Origin: Arachis hypogaea
Taxonomy: Eukaryota; Streptophyta; Magnoliopsida; Fabales; Fabaceae
Direction of reading: 5' to 3'
Assembly (NCBI RefSeq): GCF_003086295.3
Contig: NC_092054.1
Coordinates: 11,605,878-11,669,877, forward strand
DNA: 64,000 nucleotides
Positions 12,573 through 24,246 of the stretch are shown here, piece after piece. The notes under the pieces were generated by a model that saw only the letters and a list, made by a program, of their open reading frames with translations, was not told the DNA's origin and searched no databases. A program made the position numbers and the translations under genes. Each line of letters begins with the position of its first letter. Position 1 is the first letter of the stretch.

Positions 12573-15031
12573 GCAGCTTTTTTGCTGGATGCTTTATTTC
12601 TTTTTTAAACATATGGTTATACTTTTCAGATAATTTATGGTGACTTAACACAAATTAAAGGAGAAATTACAATTGGATCCCTAGGGTAGTGTCATATTGA
12701 GCCAATATATAAATAATAATAAAATAACTTTTACCATGCATATGAATTTGACCAAAATAATAAGGACTTTGTTTAGCAGACAATGGTTTTTATGAATAAT
12801 GTGAATAATAGATTTTAAAATTGGTCCAATAAAATAAAAACACATTACAGTCTCAAATTACTCACATAAATCTTAATATTAGGATAATCATCTGTATACC
12901 TAATAAATTAAACATCTGGTATATCCATTGTTCACATTGTTTAATATTTCTATTATCTACCTATACTTTTCCAAATAATAATTTCTCACTTTCTTATTGT
13001 TATATGCATCATCACTTTAAATGATCCTGTTCTGGAGTTTTAAATATAGTACTAAATAGCACCCAAGACTTTCATTAAAAAATATATATATACATTTAAA
13101 ATATGTGAAATAACTAATTCAATGGAAAATTTTTGAAATACACATAATAATTAAAAAAAAATGATTATGTACTTTTGCTTATAATGTTCTTAGTCACTAA
13201 TTAAAACTCTTGTTTGACTCTTCCAGGTTGGCATACATATTTCTGGATCGCTTTCATCCCTGTCATTGTTAGTATCCTCTTCTTTTCTGTTCTTCTTTTT
13301 GGTCCTTAAACATTTATTATTCTTAAAAAATTCAAAAGAAATTGCTTAACCCTAAGTTGTCACATTTAAATCCTAACATGATATATATGATCTTCAATGA
13401 ATGTTAGCATTCTGAAAACAAACTATCTTAATCAAAACCAAATATTTTGATTTTTTCAAACCCAAAACTAAAAAAATAAAATAAAATTGCACCAACCAAA
13501 ACCAAAATATCTCAATTTAATGTGTTTCAACTTTTAAGTATTTAAGAAATACTCATGCTCAAATGGTTTTAATCATTGATCTTAATAATAAAATATATAT
13601 AATTAAGATCGACGATTAAAATTACTGAAACATCAGTATTATTCATTCGAATAATTGAAAGAAGAATACTTGAAATTTTTTTAATATAATTTGGATTTTG
13701 TGGATATAACAGGTGCTGCTTGCGGTAGGGACAAAGCTGGAACATGTAATAACCCAATTAGCACATGAAGTGGCAGAGAAGCATGCAGCCATTGAAGGTG
13801 AATTGGTGGTTCAACCATCTGATGATCACTTCTGGTTTCACCGACCTCGCATTGTTCTCTTCTTGATTCACTTCATCCTTTTCCAAAATGCTTTTGAGAT
13901 TGCTTTCTTCTTCTGGATTTGGGTACATTTACATTTACTTACTCTCTTCACTCATTTCCACCACCATTTATTTTTTTTTTTCTTAACGTTATCAACATTA
14001 TTTGTGTCTCTCAGGTTACTTATGGGTTTGACTCGTGTATAATGGGTCAAGTTCGTTACATTGTTCCAAGGCTCATTATTGGGTAACTATAATATATATA
14101 CTCTGTTACTTCTAACGAGTGAATATTGTTGTTTTCTAATTCATAATCACTCCAGGAAAAACGTTAATTACCGTTGAAATTAGTGTTGGGATTTTAATAA
14201 AAATTCGATGAAAATTTTATTTATTATTTAGATTGTGTTCGACAAAAAAATTTGATGATATTACCGTTGAATAAATCTGACGATAATATAGATTTATTTT
14301 TTTGTTGGATTTTTCCAATCTAAATATGATGATAATAAAAAAATATTTTAGAAAATAATAACAATTATTGTCGGATGTTTTACGCAAATTCCGGTGGTGA
14401 ATGACAAAAAATTTAAATCTTTTTTAATTAAAATTTTTTTACATGTTATTATATGTTATTTTTAAATTTACAGTTTTTATGAATATTCTATTCCTCTCTC
14501 TTATTACTAAAAATAAAATAATGAGGATTAAGGATGATTTAAAAAGACTCACCTGAAAAGAAAATAGTAGTAATATATCAAATTCAGGAGTGATGATATG
14601 ATCTTATCACTATAGTAGCTCTATGTTGTGTCATTTTGAATTTGAATCTTTCTTGTTTCTCTTATTCTTATCAATTCTTTATGTTGGGGGTTGCAGGGTA
14701 TTTATTCAGCTTCTATGTAGTTACAGCACTCTCCCACTCTATGCTCTCGTTACACAGGTGAGTTTTGAGTTTATTTTATTTTCTATTTGAAAGAGACTAT
14801 TTGTTAAAAAGACAAAAGTTTTTATACAGTTCGAAAATTTTTAATTAGTCTCTAACTATTTAAGTAATTGGTCTAAACAGTCCTATAAACAGTAACCTAT
14901 TGATATGTTAGGATTTAGAAACCTTTAGACTAGTGACAGGACTGCTTAGACTAATTATTTAAATAATTGTAGATCCATTAGAAATTTTCAAATTATAAAG
15001 AGACATTTTATCTTCTGAACAAATAGTGGAC

Positions 15032-15091
<60 letters not shown>

Positions 15092-15365
15092 ACCTAATTT
15101 TGTGCTGAAATTCAAAATTAAGGCCCCTTTGCATTGATGTTTGCAGATGGGAACTCACTTTAAGAAGGCAATATTTGATGAGCAATTACAAGTGAGGCTT
15201 GTTGGTTGGGCACAGAAGGCAAAGAAGAAAGGACCAAGACCTGAAAGTTCTCACAACGGTTCTTCAACCGCCGCTAATAATAATGGAGTTCAGCTTGGCT
15301 CAATTTTCAGGAGGGCTTCAGCATCTCCCCCAGAAGACCATGCCAATTCCATTGTCCCAATCTAA
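8693..15365 (+). CDS. MLO1: MLO-family seven-transmembrane protein (MLO1-like), 13 exons
   Basis: Exons: 8693-8879, 9199-9443, 9558-9674, 9750-9810, 10304-10404, 11869-11943, 12038-12126, 12457-12506, 13227-13267, 13713-13922, 14015-14082, 14697-14757, 15147-15365. All introns are GT-AG, the phases agree, and the joined length is 1524 nt (507 aa), normal for the family. MLO proteins are plant plasma-membrane proteins with seven helices, linked to calcium signalling; some clades condition powdery mildew susceptibility. The first helix lies at about residues 15-35. Four cysteines match the conserved extracellular set (C85, C97, C141, C400). The C-terminal tail has an amphipathic, basic calmodulin-binding helix (about 438-460, with W456). 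From memory of Arabidopsis MLO1 the match is close throughout, which points to that clade rather than the mildew-susceptibility clade. Intron 5 (1464 bp) is the longest. There are no stops or frameshifts, so the gene is probably functional. Confidence 0.96.
12139..12343. mobile_element. MITE in MLO intron 7
   Basis: The terminal inverted repeats begin GGTGGATACTACAATGAAG at 12139 and are mirrored at about 12319-12343. They are flanked on both sides by TAATTAATT (12130-12138 and 12344-12352). A 9-bp duplication fits a Mutator-like MITE, but AATTAATT is itself a palindrome, so part of it could be inverted repeat. The element starts 12 bp into the intron, right behind the exon-7 donor site at 12127. 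It encodes nothing. Confidence 0.8.
12521..12572. repeat. (TTA)n microsatellite in MLO intron 8
   Basis: A perfect trinucleotide run of about 17 units lies a few bases after the exon-8 donor site at 12507. It is intronic and removed by splicing. Confidence 0.9.
15033..15090. repeat. (ATT)n microsatellite in MLO intron 12
   Basis: A perfect trinucleotide run of about 19 units lies inside the intron between 14758 and 15146, upstream of the last MLO exon. Confidence 0.9.
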
Positions 15366-16963
15366 ACACAGCATGCCTCCAATAATTAATAGTAATTAAA
15401 AGGATATAAAAAAGAAATCAGATTTTTAATATGTACATTTAGTGTTGTTAATGGTTTTGTTTTCGTTAATAAAATTTTGTGCTTTTATATTCTTAAATGA
15501 GAAATGCTTATAAATGTGTTTCTAAAATATCTACGATCACTCTTTATAAATATTATCGATAATAATAATAATGAATTATCGCAAATGTTTGTGGCGAATT
15601 TTTTTATATAATATTTTTTCTAAGACACTTGTTAAAAAAAATCTAAAAAAACAACACATATCTTCACAATAGAGCTAGAGGGCAGCAATAAAGTAAAAGA
15701 ATATTGGCACAAGAAAATGTAATTAATTGAATTAGTGGTTATTGTATTTTAATTTATTATATTAGATTTTATAATGATTGCGTTAATTTTTTTTCAAAAA
15801 ATAAAGCTTAATATTCACTTATATATGTGGATATTTGCCTCTGACGAAAAAAATAAATAAAGATCTATGATGAAAATAGAATAAAAACAAAAGATATTTT
15901 ACTAAATAAAAATCGAAGACGAAAGAGATTCTTGGAATTCCATTGTTATTTTTACGGAAGTGAATTTTTTTCAGTAAAAAAAATTGGATGGTATTTAGTG
16001 TTTAATTTTATTTTTTATTATTTTCTTTTTTTTTTAAATTTTAATTTCACTTATAAAATTAAAAATGAGAGATCATATTTTATTCTGTCAAGTGTTAAAA
16101 AAACTGGAAAGAATTTATTTTCCTATCCCAACTTGCACGTTTCAAAGAAGAAAAACACGTTTCAAAGAAGAAAAACAAACCTAAGTTAATGGTCAATGCC
16201 ACCGTCATACCGTGTAGATTCTAGATTGTTATAAATATTCAGACCTACAGAAATAGTGTGGTTGAGTCTTCAAGTGATAAATGGCAATCTTCTGTCTCTT
16301 CGTTGATATAATTGGCACAACATACAGTAGTTTGTCAGTCTAAAATGTAATTAGCAATCGGGTCATATTAAATATATATTAAAATTAATTATTAGTATAA
16401 AATATAAATTAAAATATAAAATAAATATTAAAAATAAATTAAATAATATATATTTATATATAAATATATAATAATTAATTTTAGTGTACTAGTAGTAATT
16501 TTATTTACATCCAAGTGTTGATGTAGTTGAAAAAAGCAACCACACATTTCTATAGTCATCCTCTCCGGGTTAATTTCCACTTGAGAGTTGAAGAATTGAT
16601 TTTATATATATATAAATATATATATATATATCCGTATGAAACAAGTATCTAATTTTGTCTTAGTAATCTTATTAAGTTAAAGAAAACAAGTTAGTAAGAA
16701 AAATATGTAGAATCACTATTATTTATTTTTTTAAAATAAAGATGTTTTTAGCTATTAATATTCTAAAATTATATTGGATCGACAAGTCTAATTATATTAA
16801 ATGGATAATTACCGATTTAATTTAAGTTAAATTTTAAAGTGATATTTAAAATTGTATTCAAGACTCAAAATAGTATATGAAATTAATAATTATTTATATT
16901 CATCTCTGAAATTGTATTTCGAGATCCAGAGTTGTCCTTCAAGCATTTTTCGTCAATAGATAT
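15366..16963. other. MLO 3' UTR and AT-rich intergenic DNA
   Basis: An AATAAA signal at 15468-15473, about 100 bp after the MLO stop, is a plausible polyadenylation signal. A 20-bp direct duplication (CACGTTTCAAAGAAGAAAAA) lies at 16136-16175. Otherwise the stretch is AT-rich with no recognisable gene. Confidence 0.55.
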
Positions 16964-18797
16964 TGATGAGTTTGGAAAATTCTAAATTAAATTGATGATG
17001 ATCAAATATTATTAAAATAATTAATTACAAAATTATTAATTTAATCTTCATTTCACAATTGCTAAATTAATAATTTTATTGTGCAGGTTTATTTTGGGCC
17101 GAAAATGGTAAGTCCAATATGTTGAATACATTCAGCCTTGTACAAAATTGTTATATGAATCATGGTTGGATTGTTATGCGTGATTGGGCCAGGAACACAT
17201 TTTTGAAGCCCAACAAAGATGGTTGACCCGAAATTAAAAAGGGAATTGGGTCAAGGTTTAAGCTATCCATTTAAAATGATGAAATCTATTTATTCAATTA
17301 TTTTGCTGCATGCTTCCAACGGATCCCACTTACATCATGTAGTGGATTTTAAATTTATTCAACTAGCATTAATAGCATTGAAAACATGAAAGAAAAAGAG
17401 AAATTGATTTAATTGCTTTAATGATGCTACACGTTACTAAGCAAAAGGGAAGTGAAAAACTTAATTCACGTTCATTCTTTCTGTTAGTTTCATTGAAAGC
17501 AATTTTAATTTCTCTCTTCAAGTTTCGGTCACTTCACATGAAATATGGAAGAAAGTTTAAGCTATCAGAAAGAAGAAGAAACTAGTAGTAAGGCCATTGT
17601 AATGATGGCATCAAGAAAAAGTAAATCTGAAATAAGGTGTGGTTGAGATTTTTACCACAAAAGGTAAGATGTGGTGAAGTGATCTCAAGCTCTCCATACC
17701 AAAAATGGTGAAGATCCATTTGGTTAGAGGAAGAAGATCCTTAGAGGCATGGCTCGTCTCTATCCTTGCTCAACCACTACAGGAGGTAGCTACTGTAGCT
17801 ACGTGGAGGATGAGGCAGAGGATAAGAGCAGGAGGAGACTCATCAAGGGCTAGGAATTCTTATTGGAGTGCAAGTCAAGATGGAAGGTCCGGATTGATGA
17901 AGCTTGGTGTAAAGGGAAGACACAGAGGTAATTGCATGTTGGGTTTTACATTCAGTTTCCTCTCCTCTCTCTCTGGCTGAACCAGTTTTGGTTTGAAGAA
18001 GAAGAAGTTTAGCTTGGTTTAACAGTTTCAACCGTGAAGGCTTTCCCTTCTATAAATAAGGGAGAACAGCCATGGCTTGAAGCAAGGAGAAAGTGAGTGA
18101 AAGCACAGAGTTCTCATAGCTGCCCAAGCTAACAGAAGTTCTTCTCCTTCAATATTCTTCATTTTGTAATTTTTCTGTTTAGTTTTATCTGTCTTGAGTC
18201 TCATGGAAAAAGGCAAACAGTGAGGTTTGTAAGAAAAAGTCATAGAGCGAAAAAAAGCAGAGTATACAAAATTAAAAGAAAAAGCCATAGATGTCCTAGA
18301 AGTCCTTTGTACATCTGTGTTGTGTATCATGATTCTATGGGAATCCCCTTACAAGTTGGGTTAGCACTTAGCAGTTAAAAGCTTGGCAGGTGACCAAGTC
18401 AAGTTCAGGATTTGGGTTAGATTCTGGACTTGTCCCGGATAGGAAGGGTAGTTCCTAGGAAAAATTGGTGTATGTAATCATAATGATTATAGTGAAATTC
18501 TATCATTGTTGTGATGAAGACTGGATGTAGGCTGCATTGCACTTGGCAGCTGAACCAGGATACTTCGTGGTGTGAATCTCTCTCTTTCTTCTACTCCATT
18601 TCTGTTTCTGCTACGTAGGAGATAAAACTGAAAAATATCTCCTGCCTGGTCACGAGATAAAAAGAAAAAGTATCGTGGCTAGGTACGAGATAAAAAGCAA
18701 AAAATCTCCAGAAATTGTTTCAAAGACCAACAAGCGTTAATAAGCAAAAAAAGGGCTAAGATTCAACCCCTCTTCTCTTAGCCACTGATAACCATCA
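16964..18797 (+). mobile_element. Solo LTR of the Sirevirus-type family
   Basis: The sequence starts TGATGAGTTTGG and ends AACCATCA, like the LTRs of the full element at 24-36 kb, and matches them along its length with many small differences. The flanks are GATAT (16959-16963) and GATGT (18798-18802), a 5-bp target duplication with one change. No internal region is present, so it arose by LTR-LTR recombination. A TATA-like CTATAAATA lies at about 18050, in the same place as CTATAAGTA in the full element. Confidence 0.9.
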
Positions 18798-18802
18798 GAT
18801 GT

Positions 18803-19627
18803 CATCGAAAAGCTGATGAAGACTCGTCTCTAACACACTGGCCAGATACCGACTAATTGACGTGGATTAGTAAATTTTTTTGTAGCAATTTGGTCCTTAA
18901 ATTAAATTTAAAAACTCTAATCCTCAAATTTTTCTTTTTTTCTCTTCCCTTCTTTTTTATACCCAAATTTCAAAACCCTATTTCCGTACTTGCTATCAAT
19001 TTTTATTAAATACTTTGATTAAAAACATGAAAAGCTGTATTTAGTTCCACATGCTTCAGAGTCTAGATTAAAAAGTGAATTTCATAACTCAATATTTCAA
19101 ACCATTCACAACCATACAGTACTACAAAAATAATTAAAAATCCTCCCCCTCCCCATCACCCTAAATCACGAACAAGTAATTTGAAGTAAACTACTAAATT
19201 TGCAAAAATATAACCCTAAATCCTCCTCCTCCCCATTATTAAATTCTAATAACACATCACATCCATCAACCCCATTATTTAGCCTTCATTCCCGCTAAAA
19301 AATTGAAGTTCTCATCCACAATCCTTAAACACTTAAAATCACAATAACTAAACAAAATTAATTACACTAATAGAAACGTTGCTCAGAAAACCACAAAAAA
19401 CAGAGTATATCTTTCTGATTTAACACTAATTCCATGTGAAAAACTTCGTACCATAAATGTTTAAAAACAAAAATATTAATATGTAGTTTTAGAGATTTAA
19501 GTTGAAATAGAATATAATGTAAATGTGTTGCACTATGCTTAAACTTGACCTCTAATTCAGGAAATACAGTTAAAAGTAGCTAGAAAGTATATAGGTGTAG
19601 TAAAAGATTATATCCCAAAGTATACAT
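18803..19627. other. AT-rich intergenic DNA, no gene seen
   Basis: Apart from C-rich stretches with CCTCCCC-like sequence near 19140 and 19230, nothing is recognisable. There is no long reading frame and no repeat end. Confidence 0.5.
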
Positions 19628-21118
19628 TATTTGAAAGAAAAATTCTATGGTACTGACACAAGAAAAAAACATGCTATGAGGATCATACGTGTTTTATTTG
19701 AAAAGTGATGCGTAGCTCTTCTTTTATTGTTTGTGTCACAAATTTTTTAATTGATTTTCTGTTTCTGCTTCCCTTCTCTTATGTGAGGGTTTTTTTTTTT
19801 TTCGTCAGGACCTATGTGAGATTAAAAGAGGATAATTGTAAGGTTAATTAACTTGGCTATTTGCACTGAACGCTCGAAGAATTTGGTCTTTTTATTATAT
19901 TTTTGTATAAGTTTTTGGTTTGGACTTTAGACTATTTTTTGTAGGTTTTTATTTAATTAAAATTCTTAATAATTATATTCACAAATTTTATTTATTAACA
20001 ACATTTATTTAGCTTTTTATTCTAAGTCAATAAAATGTATTACACCAGCATTATTCAAAAACTTCCCCTTTTTAATAGTTTTTTCTCATTTTTTTCATGC
20101 ATGCATAAAATACTAATAGATTTTTTTCGTAGTTAATTGGATATCAAGTTATAATTTTTATTTGGGACTTTTATTCACTTAGTAAATATATTATATTATT
20201 TTTATGTCTTTTAATTTTCACAAACTAACAAAATTTTAGATATTACTCCAACTATAACCACGATTATTAATCCATTCTTATTTCAATATTTATATTTTCA
20301 AACTATCAATACAATCATAAAAAATATATATTATTTTCTTCTATTAGTCATAAATGATAATCATAAAAAATAGTATTTTATTTTCTTCTCTTCATAAACA
20401 ATTTTTCTTTTAAGATAAGCAATAATTTTCTCTAATAATTCTTAACAAATTTTTGTTTCAAATATTTCAGTATGCGTAAGATAAATATTTTTCGTTAAGC
20501 TATTATTTTAAAAATCATAATTTATTTGATGTAATGTATTTTTGTCCAAAATATTTCTAAAAACATATAGTGTGAATCTTATTCCGTAACTTTACACTTA
20601 TTTTAATATTAATGATTAAATAATTTAAAAAAACCAAATATATTACGATAATAATAAATATATTTTATATTATTTATTTTACCATTGTAATTATATTAAT
20701 ATTAATACAACATATAGATTTATCTTTGGTGTAATACGTTTTATTTTCTTGAAATAAAGCTAAACAAATATTGTTGTGATAAGTTAAAATATTAAAAATA
20801 AATAAAATGTGTGATTCCAATTTAGTTAGATAGAAGCCTATATAAAAGAAAATACAACATCTAAACCAAAAACTTACACGAAGATATAATAAATTAATAA
20901 TACACAAAAAAAAACCAAAAAGTTTAGATGTTTAATCCCGTATAAATAGCTAAATTAATTAACCATACGTACAAAAACGAAAAATAAAAAATCAATTAAA
21001 AAAATTGTGACAGAAATAATAAAAGAAGAACCACGCGTCACTTTTTAAATAAAATACGTATGATTCTCATAGCATGTTTTTTTCTTGTGTCAGCACTATA
21101 GAATTTTCCTATTTGAAA
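19628..21118. mobile_element. Non-autonomous Mutator-like element with long TIRs
   Basis: The element proper is 19637-21109. Its ends are long inverted repeats (left about 19637-19930, right about 20850-21109) that begin GAAAAATTCTATGG / GGAAAATTCTATAG. A 9-bp duplication TATTTGAAA flanks it at 19628-19636 and 21110-21118. Long TIRs and a 9-bp duplication are the hallmarks of MULEs. The core of about 900 bp is AT-rich with no transposase, so it must have been moved in trans. Confidence 0.87.
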
Positions 21119-22303
21119 TCTAAGATACGGATTCTAAAACTTTGATATAAAATTTTTCAGCCGCACTCTTATTTGAAGATAGATCACTTTTTATCTTTAA
21201 AACTCAAAAGTAATAATACTTAGGTCCATTTTGGGTAAATAACTTAAATAAGTTCTTTTGAAAAAATAGCTTAAAGCATAAGGATTTTTATTAATTTCAG
21301 CTTATAAATAAGTTATTTTGTGTTTGGATTTTTAGTTATAAAAGTACTCAAAAAATAAATTTTTTTTACAAAAGAGAATGAATATTAAAATAACGATGAT
21401 AACAAATATTTTTCAATATTGAATGTTAATTTTACATAACCTAATCATTAATATTGTGTATGATATGGTAGGTGAAAATAAAAAATAAATATAAAATGTG
21501 TGTTAATGTATATTTTGTTGCTGTTTTTTATTTTTTTTACTCCTATTAGAACTTCCTTCTCCTTTATTGAGGTCAAGAACTTGCTATAATTAACTATGAA
21601 AATAATAGCAAGTTATAAAATCACATGTGAAAAAAATAAAATTAAAACTGAAATTTCATACTACAGTTAAATACAAATTTAATAATAAAAAATAGAGTGA
21701 TAAAATGATAAAAAAATACTTAGAATGAATATATGCAGTAGGTTGTTCAGATGCAATATTGTCTGAAAATGAAAATGGTGAGGTTTGGAACATTGCGTGA
21801 GAATGATGGTGGAAGATCAGTGCTTCACCTTGCACGAAAATGGTGTTGAAGGGTCAGTATTTTTCACAGAGTTAATAAGGAAAGTAATTTTTTTTGTTTT
21901 GAAATTAATTTTTTTTAAGGAAGTGGTAGAATGACTTATCAAGAAACAGAAAAGTCATATATTTCTACTTCTTTAAAAAGCTATAAATTAACTTTTCGAA
22001 AAGTTAAAAACTTTTTTTAAAATGGTACCAAACACGTAGATTCTGACTTTTTATAATCCAAAAGTAAAAAAAAAAAAAAGTAGTTTCTGCTACTTTCCAA
22101 ACGGACTCTTAACAGAGCTTATCCTTTCTCAAGAAGCCATGTATGCCACTAAATTAAGTCATGCACCATAGTTGTTGACTTTGGGTTCTAACTTCTATTC
22201 ACAATACAAAAAGAATAGACGACACCTAAATCAATTATAAAGAATTAAAGTATGACATCATGTATACATACTTTAACCACAAATAAAAATTCTCATTCAT
22301 AAT
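21119..22303. other. AT-rich stretch with a possible short DNA element
   Basis: TTAGGTCCATTTTGG at about 21220 and the mirrored CCAAACGGACTCTTAA at about 22097 could be the ends of a non-autonomous DNA element of about 890 bp. The inverted match is short and imperfect and I see no clear target duplication. No gene is visible. Confidence 0.3.
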
Positions 22304-23925
22304 TGATGATAATTAGTGGCTAAGAGAAGGGAGTTAAATTTTAGCTTTTTTTTTCGCAGAATATTATTTTTACCTTTTCAATAAACTTTAAGAGATATTT
22401 TTACTTTTATCTCGTAACAAGTTGAGAGACATTTTTCATTTTGTCTCGTGAGTAACAGAAATAGAAACGAGGAAAAAAAAAAACACCAGATATATCTTGG
22501 TTCAGCTATTAGGTGCAATGTAGTCTACATCCAGTCTCCATCACAACAATGATGAAATTTCACTATCTTTTTCAAGATTACAAACACCAATTCTTCCCTA
22601 GGATCTACCCAATCCTATATGGACAAATCCAGATTCTAACCCCAATTTGAATTTGATTTGGACTCAAACCAAACTTTTAACTGCAAAGTGCTAACCCAAC
22701 TTGCAAGAAAATTCACATAGGATCATGACTCACAACAGAAAAGATGTACAAAGAAACTTTGAGACATCTATGGCTTTTTCTCTAATTTTGCTCATTGTCT
22801 TTTTTCTCTTAATAGCTTTTTCTTACAAATCTCACCATGTTTGCCTTATACCATGAGACTCAGACTGACAAAACTAAGAAAAAGAAAACTAAATAAACAT
22901 CATTGAAGGAGAAGAACTCAGGCAGCTTTTGGATAGCTATGAGAACTCTCTGCTTTTTCACTTATTCTCGTTGCCTTCAACCCTTGGCCGTTTACCCTTA
23001 ATATAGAAGAGTGAAACTTCCAAAATTGAAGCTTGTTCAACCCTCACACCTTCTTTCTTCTCCAACATCAGAGTAACAGCGGCTACAACAGAGAGGAGGG
23101 AGAGGACCGAGGTTGTTGCATGCATGCTCACCTCTTCTCTCTCATCATTTTTCATCCAACTTCTTCAATCTTGGCCATTGATCTTGACTTTGACCCCAAG
23201 AATTGATTCTGGACGTTGATGTGGTTCTGACCCTTGAAGTCTTCACGTTCTTCATGGTTGCCTCTTCCATGCATGAGAGCTTGAAGCTTTCTTCTTTGAT
23301 CCTCAATGAAGCACAAATGAAGAAACAAATTTTTGTTGAGCTTTGACCGAGACACTAGCTACAGTTTGTAGCCTTCCTTTCTTCACTTTGATTTGGCAAA
23401 AACCTTTTTTCCTTTCTTCAAAATCTTTCCTTTTGTGCCTTCTATTTTTCTTCTTTCTTCTTCTTGGAAAGATTGATTTGAAAAAACTTTCGGTGGAAGC
23501 TATCAGGGAAATTAAACTTAATTGAATTCAAAGTCCCAATAACCAAGAAATGAAGACTTTGCAATGTGAGTTGGAACTTGAAAAATGTGTCACTTTAACT
23601 AAAGGATTAGGTAACCGAAGAGTGAAGACTTTGTAAAGTGAAACCCATTGATTTTGAGATCACCGTATGGGCTTTAGAAAGCTTTGGGCTAATTTAATTT
23701 TCTTCTTTTTAATGTTCAGCCACTATTTTTGAATTAATTTGGTACATGACTGATTTTGTTTATTGATCAAATTGGGTTTATTGTAGCTTTAGCCCATTAA
23801 GTTACTTTTCTGTACACTTAATCAAATTCATCAAACAAACAATTTAAAACAATTAAATACTTAATAATACTTTTAATCATGTTTATTCATCATATTAATT
23901 TAACATAAGCTTTTCAAACTCAACA
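22304..23925 (-). mobile_element. Solo LTR of the Sirevirus-type family, diverged
   Basis: On the - strand this reads as a diverged relative of the 24-36 kb LTRs: the GTGGCTAAGAGAAGG block, the promoter region and the TTTGAAAAG start are all recognisable. It is flanked by a perfect 5-bp duplication ATAAT (22299-22303 and 23926-23930). At 1622 bp it is shorter than its relatives and is probably the oldest of the four loci. Confidence 0.85.
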
Positions 23926-24047
23926 ATAATGTATTATTATCTATCAAAATTTTTGTAACATTTTTCAAAAATTAGAAGACTTAATTTTATTTTAAAACAA
24001 AGATTACTGTTGTCAAGAGAGCTACTTTTATATAGAAATAAGCAAAC

Positions 24048-24246
24048 TTCTAATGCATCTGTAAAATTCTTCTCAACCTCAGCAATACAACATTGTACTT
24101 TTAAGTTTATTTTTTCAACTTCGTTATCAAAAGCTTTTTCCTGCCTTTCATTTTTTAATGTTAAGTTTATCCAACTGCACCTCAAGCTTTCGAGACAATC
24201 TTTTATAATCAAACTCCTCCTTAATTTTCAACATATTTTTAATATC
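24048..24246 (-). pseudogene. Armadillo-repeat kinesin (KIN-UA/ARK3-like) exon fragment
   Basis: Read on the - strand in two frames, this resembles the region just after the motor domain of plant armadillo-repeat kinesins: LKIKEEFDYKRLSRKLEVQL, then ERQEKAFDNEVEKI and IAEVEKNFTDALE. The family moves on microtubules and limits their growth; the part seen is the neck and start of the coiled coil. A frameshift lies between the first two blocks. The beginning of the exon, including its AG acceptor, is on the other side of the 11.6-kb retrotransposon (35889-35900), so the insertion split it. No motor domain or armadillo repeats are in the window, so this is a broken fragment. Recognition rests on family memory without a database search. 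Confidence 0.68.

Noticed and set aside
12442..12651. Frame on the - strand with a long Asn run in MLO intron 8
   Set aside because: The Asn run is simply the translated microsatellite; the frame crosses an MLO exon in the wrong direction.
14988..15185. Second Asn-run frame on the - strand in MLO intron 12
   Set aside because: It is the translated ATT microsatellite and overlaps the last MLO exon in antisense.
21220..22112. hAT or other TIR transposon
   Set aside because: The inverted match at the ends is only about 10-14 bases with mismatches and no target duplication was found, so I kept it only as a weak note.
23937..24047. Continuation of the kinesin-like frame beyond the exon
   Set aside because: After DALE the sequence no longer resembles kinesin and a GT donor is present at 24046-24047, so the rest is probably intron.
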